A DNA stretch of 64,000 nucleotides, taken from NCBI GenBank assembly GCA_903813345.2, contig CAIIXF020000007.1, positions 7,755,730-7,819,729 of the forward strand, in the 5' to 3' direction. Of this stretch, positions 58,686 through 64,000 are shown one piece after another. The stretch comes from Owenia fusiformis (taxonomy: Eukaryota; Annelida; Polychaeta; Sabellida; Oweniidae). The position numbers and the translations under genes were made by a program. The notes beneath the pieces are model-generated. The model was given only the letters and a program-made list of their open reading frames with translations. It did not search any database and was not told where the DNA came from. Position 1 is the stretch's first letter. Each line of letters opens with the position of its first letter.

Positions 58686-59239
58686 TGCAAATGTATGTAA
58701 TCCCAAATCAACGTAATCCAAGCATAACTTGCTAATCCTTGCAAGTGTTTTAAAATTCCGCAAACTGGTTGTATTTTCTTGGTTTAAATTCCAATGGAGA
58801 TTATGTATCAATCAATCAATTAGGATTTTTATCCATCGTGTTGAAGTGGTTTTCCGCTGTTTTTTTGTATTGTATCCATTCTCGTGTTGTAAATATAGGT
58901 TTTAATCTTGTCTATCAATTATACTGAATAATAAGCAATTGTTTTTTCTTTGGCAATAAGCAGTGATTTTCCACAATCAACAATGTCGCTCAGAAATTAA
59001 TAATTAGAGACTAAAATAGTAAATAGACACATTTCAGGTAGATATCTATTGCCAATGAGTATGCTGCGCGTTTAACGCATAATTGCATGATGTCATCAAT
59101 AACCATAAAATGTAAACGCTTTTATCGCAACTTATCCTCTCATTAAGCCCTATTCAATAAATCGTCGTTTTCCTTGACTTACTTAGTTATATGAAACTAA
59201 ACTACTGACTTTTTGCAAGTTTCCCGATTGATAATTCCA

Positions 59240-59580
59240 TTTAGATGAGTAGTCTTCGAGAATCAATTTGCCGTTAATCCCGACTCGGTCTCAGCGAGAT
59301 CCGCTTAGAAAATGCGCCTCCTCCCCCTGTCGGAATTTTTACACTATATTCTATGTAGACCAGCTGGTATCGGTAAATTGATCCACTTTATGAAGTTAAA
59401 CCAGTGTAACAGAATTCACCTTGCAGGGCACATCTCATGCAAATCCGTTTCCGACTGTAAAGGGCTGAATGAAATACATCAGTAGCTGCGGAGATAACTT
59501 GCATCAACTCTAGCTACTCGTCGCCTCTTTCGCGATCAATTCTCTGACGATAGGAGCATCAAACCTACAAATATAAATCA
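59240..59580 (-). promoter_or_regulatory. Candidate nAChR promoter / 5' UTR region
   Basis: A locally GC-richer stretch in an otherwise AT-rich region, with several CpGs, starting about 550 bp upstream of the exon 1 ATG. It contains a perfect octamer ATGCAAAT (59437-59444, + strand), the binding site of POU-domain factors, which are common in neural and sensory promoters. No TATA box was assigned and no transcription start can be placed. The promoter role is inference from position and composition only. Confidence 0.25.
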
Positions 59581-60425
59581 ATTGCTTAAACAGACAAAAC
59601 TGTATTATTTTCATTTTGATTTAATCCTAATAATTCGCTAAGATTATCAGTCAAAACAATATGTAGCTACAATTGCAAATGCCCCGGAAACGATAACATT
59701 GAAGTCCTATTTTTTCAGCTGGAAATTCCGAACTCGATAGCTGAGTTCATTATTGACGCAACGATATATTGTATTTGTATCGGTTTGATAATCACGTTGT
59801 AATTTGAGAAACTGTTTTCTATGGAATAAGGGCTATCTTACTTACCAAACCCCACAAAGCAAATAAAATTAAGCACACAGAGTTATTTCAAAAGGCTATT
59901 GATAGCGATCGGTTACGTCAAGTGCAATATTATTTTTTAATTATCCTAGCAATGTCAAGTTTAAGCACCCCAGAGAAATTAAAATTGGAGAATAGCCTTC
60001 GTTCACTATAGTTGAGTGTTGTTGTGCGATTCATTATTTGGGCGTTTTTCAAATTAAGATGCTTTACATTAGGTAATTATAACTCATTGACCTTGTGACT
60101 CAACAGCAAGATGAAAGGGTCTTATGGAAAATCTTAAGTGTGTGAAAGTGAAGTAAATTATATGTTAGCTAGAACACCTCTTTAATCAGATCATTTCTCA
60201 ATATGAACGCTTTATCGGCCCCATTTCAAATCAACACCTGCCAATCCGAACACTTTTGGCTGGTGTAACAAGAGCAGTAATCCGCTTGAAGAATACGTCC
60301 GTATAGTAAGACCTGAGTTCGAACCTCCAGTCCTATAGGATAGGTTGTCCTAATCGGACTTATGTTCCTGACTATAATATATATGATAATGACTACGGAC
60401 ATATTTTCCTGACGGACAACCATTC

Positions 60426-61202
60426 CTACGAAAATACGTCCATTGGACTTAATATAGGATGGACGTAGACAGCGATCACACCAGTCCCAACGCCGTTCGG
60501 ATTAGGTTTTACTGACAAAAGCACCAGATGCGTACGAAGCAAAATTCCATTTGCAACACATTGGAAGTCGATGGTGTTGCGCTTTGGTATGTTAGAAACA
60601 ACCACTGGCAAACTGACATGGAATTTGGATACCGGGCCGATCCATGATTGGCTTTCTTTAGAAATTAATTTCAGGCAAGCCAAGGCGGACAAGGGGGCTT
60701 GGGTCTATAGTTTGTGGTACCCAGTAGAAGCTATAGTACCAACAAATAATATAGTTGAAATAATCTCCTCATTCATTCCTGATATCGTAATCAGTTTTCT
60801 CTTATCAAAACAAAACGATGGCCCGACATAACCAATGACATTCACTTGATCGATATGAAAATCGAATTTGGTGACCGAGTTTGGGAATGAAATCAAGCGC
60901 GTGCTCAAGTACCATCAGCGGTAAAAATGTATTAAGTAATTCGGTGATTGTTCATCCCTCCAGATACAATATCTTGCAATTGTAGATAGGGATCGGGGAA
61001 ATTGTTCAGTGACTCTAAAGGAGCCAGAGTTGCATCTCAGGATCCTCCATGAGAGAGAAAACCCTTCTGACAGTTCCTTATATAGAAGGTATATTGATGG
61101 TTTAAAAACAGAAAGGTGCAAATACACCGGTACCTGGAGAGTATTGGACTGTTTTGAAATACTCCATTTAGTCTGAGAATGGCTGTGGAGGATGCGGGCC
61201 AA
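60426..61202 (-). other. Coding-like, GC-richer block of unknown nature
   Basis: Around 60.2-61.2 kb base composition is less AT-rich and overlapping frames of 65-95 codons occur on both strands, for example a minus-strand frame with TIDFQCVANGILLRTHLVLL and NPNGVGTGVIAVYVHPILS. The frames are interrupted and no domain is recognised. It may be a decayed gene or element, or simply GC-richer DNA with fewer chance stops. Confidence 0.3.
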
Positions 61203-61315
61203 TCAAGTGGTCAATTTGTTGCTTCCTCATTTATACTTTTTACTCAATTATTGATGTGATGTAACAGTCTTAATATTAATGTAGAAGTATTGACATAGTA
61301 AATTAACTTTACATA

Positions 61316-62391
61316 CAGGATGACCCAAAATGAGTACATATTTACATTCAATTCTCTCTATTTCTCTGTTTAATCATTCAGATTTTATGTCACCCCCAGA
61401 AGTGAAGTATTGTCTCCAACTTTTTTTGTGGACGGTATTTCGCGGTTGGCGTTTGGTGGTCGGCGTTCGATGGTCGGCGTCTCGAAAAAGGTTGTGCCAT
61501 TTTGCATATTAATGCCTTGTTTATTAAATGCAAAAATATCTGCAACTCGTTCAAAGTAGTAAGTCAACACTCCGAGTTAACATATTTAAAGTGACTTTCT
61601 TACACTCCAGAGGCCGAAATTGGGGATTTCAAGAAATACTTTTCAAGAAAATAGTCTTACCTTTCTATTAGGATGGCTTCAGGTGCCAAAATTAGCTGAT
61701 CCATGAATATATATCATTTTGAAAATTGGAAGCAAGAATTTTGTTTTGGAAGCCATGTTTTTTTGACAGTCATGACAGGAAGTAGATTCTCAAAATGAAA
61801 ACTGGATTAACAGCATTGATTCTGAATTTGGCTTAGAATATTTACTCAGATATGTATTGTAATATTATTACCATGATTATTGACTACTATTTAATAATTG
61901 TGGTGTAGAGGAAAAACGTTTTTCTGAAATTAAGAATGATTACTAAAAATGCATCATTAGAGTCGAGCTTAGGCTGTGGCAGAGATTGGGAATCAGTCTT
62001 GCACCCTTGATTTTGCAGGTTCGAATCCCGGCCGTGGCATATCAAGTTTTCTTTTTTTTCTTTATTTCTGAGCCACAATATTTTCTCTATCTCATTTTTT
62101 ATAGCACAGTGTCATATTTATTACTTTTTGGGGGGTTTTAAAATATAGGTAAAATGTCTATGTGTGGCTTTAACCATTGTTCAAGTTTACTGGGTGATAG
62201 TGGACTCAGTGTTCTAAAGCAGGCATATTCTACACTCTCGCAATACCTCGTAGGGCTGATCAACAAATTGATAGTTTTGACTGAGTGATATATCATTTTA
62301 TTGAAAATTGAATCATCTAGTGCTAGAAATGGTGCTGTATCAAACATGACCTTAAACATGAAGGTGTACTCATTACTCTAGAGTCACCCTG
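61316..62391. mobile_element. Mariner-type non-autonomous element, 1.08 kb
   Basis: Ends caggatgacccaaaatgagtaca-like and, inverted, cagggtgactctagagtaat + gagtaca, with TA on both sides (61314-61315, 62392-62393). The pairing is interrupted by a few bases. No transposase was recognised; inside lie a copy of the 'gtctccaactttttttgtgg' repeat (61410-61530) and a tRNA-like sequence. Confidence 0.55.
61973..62039 (+). mobile_element. tRNA-like sequence / SINE head
   Basis: GCTGTGG at 61973-61979 pairs with CCGTGGC before the final A (with G-U pairs), A-box-like 'tggcagagattggg' follows, and a perfect B box ggttcgaatcc is at 62018-62028. At 67 nt it is short for a tRNA and the T and anticodon stems pair poorly, followed by a T-rich tail. 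It is most likely a tRNA pseudogene or the head of a SINE. Confidence 0.5.
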
Positions 62392-62399
62392 TATATACA

Positions 62400-64000
62400 C
62401 TAAGGTCGACGTCAAGCAAATAATTCAATGTACAAAAATCACATTTCAGAAAAAAGCGTCCCCGATGACATAGATATTAGACGAACAGGTTTTCGTAATT
62501 GCCGAACTAATGGGAATACAATCAATCGCCGTTTGTAAATGGAAACATTTTGATACTTGGGCACGGTTCTTATTGCACAGCTTATGGAGGAATATGGACC
62601 GCTTAACCGTCAAATATTTTGATTGACGAAAATGCGACGATACGAAGAAGCAATAGAAACAAACTTTCCCTTAAGAATATGCCCAAAAATCTCCGTGAGT
62701 ATCACTGGGCAGTCATCTCCTCGGAGATTGACAGATGTATGACTAATGATTTGTCAATCAATTCAGAAACAAGCGGAAATGATCAATTTATTCAAATACC
62801 CTTATTTCAATGATCTTAATGTCTATAATTGCGCTCGTTAATGTTTATCCCAGATACTTGTAAGGTCAACCATCTACGGAACTTCCTGGAAAACAACGTC
62901 GATATCAACTTTCTAAGTTAGCAACACAACAGAATGAACTGTATTCTATTTTGAAGAATGTACAGTTGTAACAAAAGAAGAAACATTTTTTATTTCTCTA
63001 TTCAAACATGACAAAAGAAATATTATTTTTCTGTTGTTTCCAGGGATGGACACCTGGTCAGCTCAGTGTGGCACAGAAGACGTATCAATAGTTGAAAAGT
63101 CAATATAAAAGAAATACAGATGAATACTGCTCGTATTTCAGTGTACGCTTAAATGGATCGTGGAGCATTGATCTTTCATAAGAGTCAGTGTGGGTTTTAA
63201 GTAATATAAACCATTCGTACTGGCGCAAATAATGGTATCGGGCCCTTGGGCTGGCCCATTATTCAACCTAACAGCCATTACTCATGGTTCATACATTACA
63301 GAGAGCAATAAGGGAACAATCGGAAAACCTTTATGAATGAGAGGAATCAAACACTTTAAATGAAAATAGAAGGACAACGTTTAGCGAGTATAATAATATA
63401 ATTGCCGAAAAGGTTAGGCTCAGAGACGATTTATTCAGATACGTACGCACAAGTACCAAAGGGAAAGGACCACAACTTGTTACAGAACTCAGCAAGAAAA
63501 AGAAAACATACAGTTGGGGACAAAAATAAATGACAGGTCGATTTTCGATCACCATTTCCTAATTATGGTCGTCTGAAAGTCCATAATTTCCAATATTGTC
63601 TAGATACATATCCCTTAAAATTTGTATATTTCACATTTTGTATAATCTCATCCACTGATGTATGGCCTCTTGAAAATTCTCTTATTTTTAACATGGGAAA
63701 TTCTCACTTCAGCAAATCCACCTGTCATTTATTTATGTCCCGAACTGTATAAACGTACATCAATTATGATGTAAACAAAACCCAACTATCCCAAACCAAA
63801 ATCCAACGTGAAGAAAAACAATGTCTAATACCACCCTCCCCCACCATATACATGTATGTTACATTATCACAATCCAGGATCATAACACCAAGGAACAATT
63901 CATACATACGGAAATTAGACATTTTTAACACGAATAAGCGGTCTTCTTAGTTTAATGCGATTTAAGAACTCCTCCCTTTAGGACTTCTGTTCGACTCGTT
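62400..64000. other. Right end of window, no gene recognised
   Basis: AT-rich sequence. The open frames here (up to 74 codons) show no recognisable domain. No repeat with readable ends was found. Confidence 0.6.

Larger units (their letters stand above)
58686..61315. other. Upstream region of the nAChR gene
   Basis: Contains the candidate promoter stretch (59240-59580) and the coding-like block (60426-61202). Between 58686 and 59239 and between 59581 and 60225 only AT-rich sequence is seen. A non-coding first exon could be here but cannot be identified from sequence alone. Confidence 0.5.

Noticed and set aside
58470-58811. 113-codon minus-strand frame around exon 1
   Set aside because: Only 58637-58685 is taken as coding. 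The downstream part is intron and a mobile element; the upstream 42 codons would bury the signal sequence.

Overview
This is an AT-rich, intron-rich animal genomic window. There are no bacterial-style operons, most open frames are short chance ORFs, and the real coding sequence is in short exons with GT-AG borders. The receptor's features (an alpha-9/10-like nicotinic subunit, the conserved 45-nt and 110-nt exons, a short M3-M4 loop) and the dense load of TA-flanked mini-transposons suggest a marine invertebrate bilaterian, such as a lophotrochozoan or an ambulacrarian. The species cannot be fixed from the sequence.

Two host genes are supported, and they converge. At the left edge (235-366, + strand) is the last exon of INO80C, the chromatin-remodelling subunit homologous to yeast Ies6. 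It ends in a clear YL1-type C-terminus. From 58685 down to 5851 on the minus strand runs a complete seven-exon gene for a nicotinic acetylcholine receptor alpha-type subunit of 503 residues. Its introns are, in transcript order, about 6.4, 26, 1.0, 9.4, 1.0 and 7.6 kb. All splice borders are GT-AG and all phases agree. Some 5.5 kb of intergenic and UTR sequence separates the two stop codons.

The rest is intronic and flanking DNA full of repeats. It includes a 3.5-kb tandem segmental duplication in intron 4 (16605-20131 / 20132-23720) with a LINE reverse-transcriptase fragment in each copy, and nested Tc1/mariner-type elements in intron 2 (inner 34138-35112 with a decayed transposase, outer 33352-35402). 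There are many small inverted-repeat elements, several with readable target duplications (TA, TTAA, 7, 8 and 13 bp), tRNA-derived SINE pieces, and at least six minisatellites. One of these, with a 33-bp unit, fills about 80% of intron 5. A second short duplication at 52.7-53.85 kb preserves both an empty and a filled site for a 30-bp perfect palindrome.

Upstream of the receptor (58.7-64 kb) there is a locally GC-richer stretch with an octamer motif that may be its promoter, a further mariner-like element and a tRNA-like sequence, but no further confirmed gene. No prokaryotic-type system, CRISPR array or rRNA was found.
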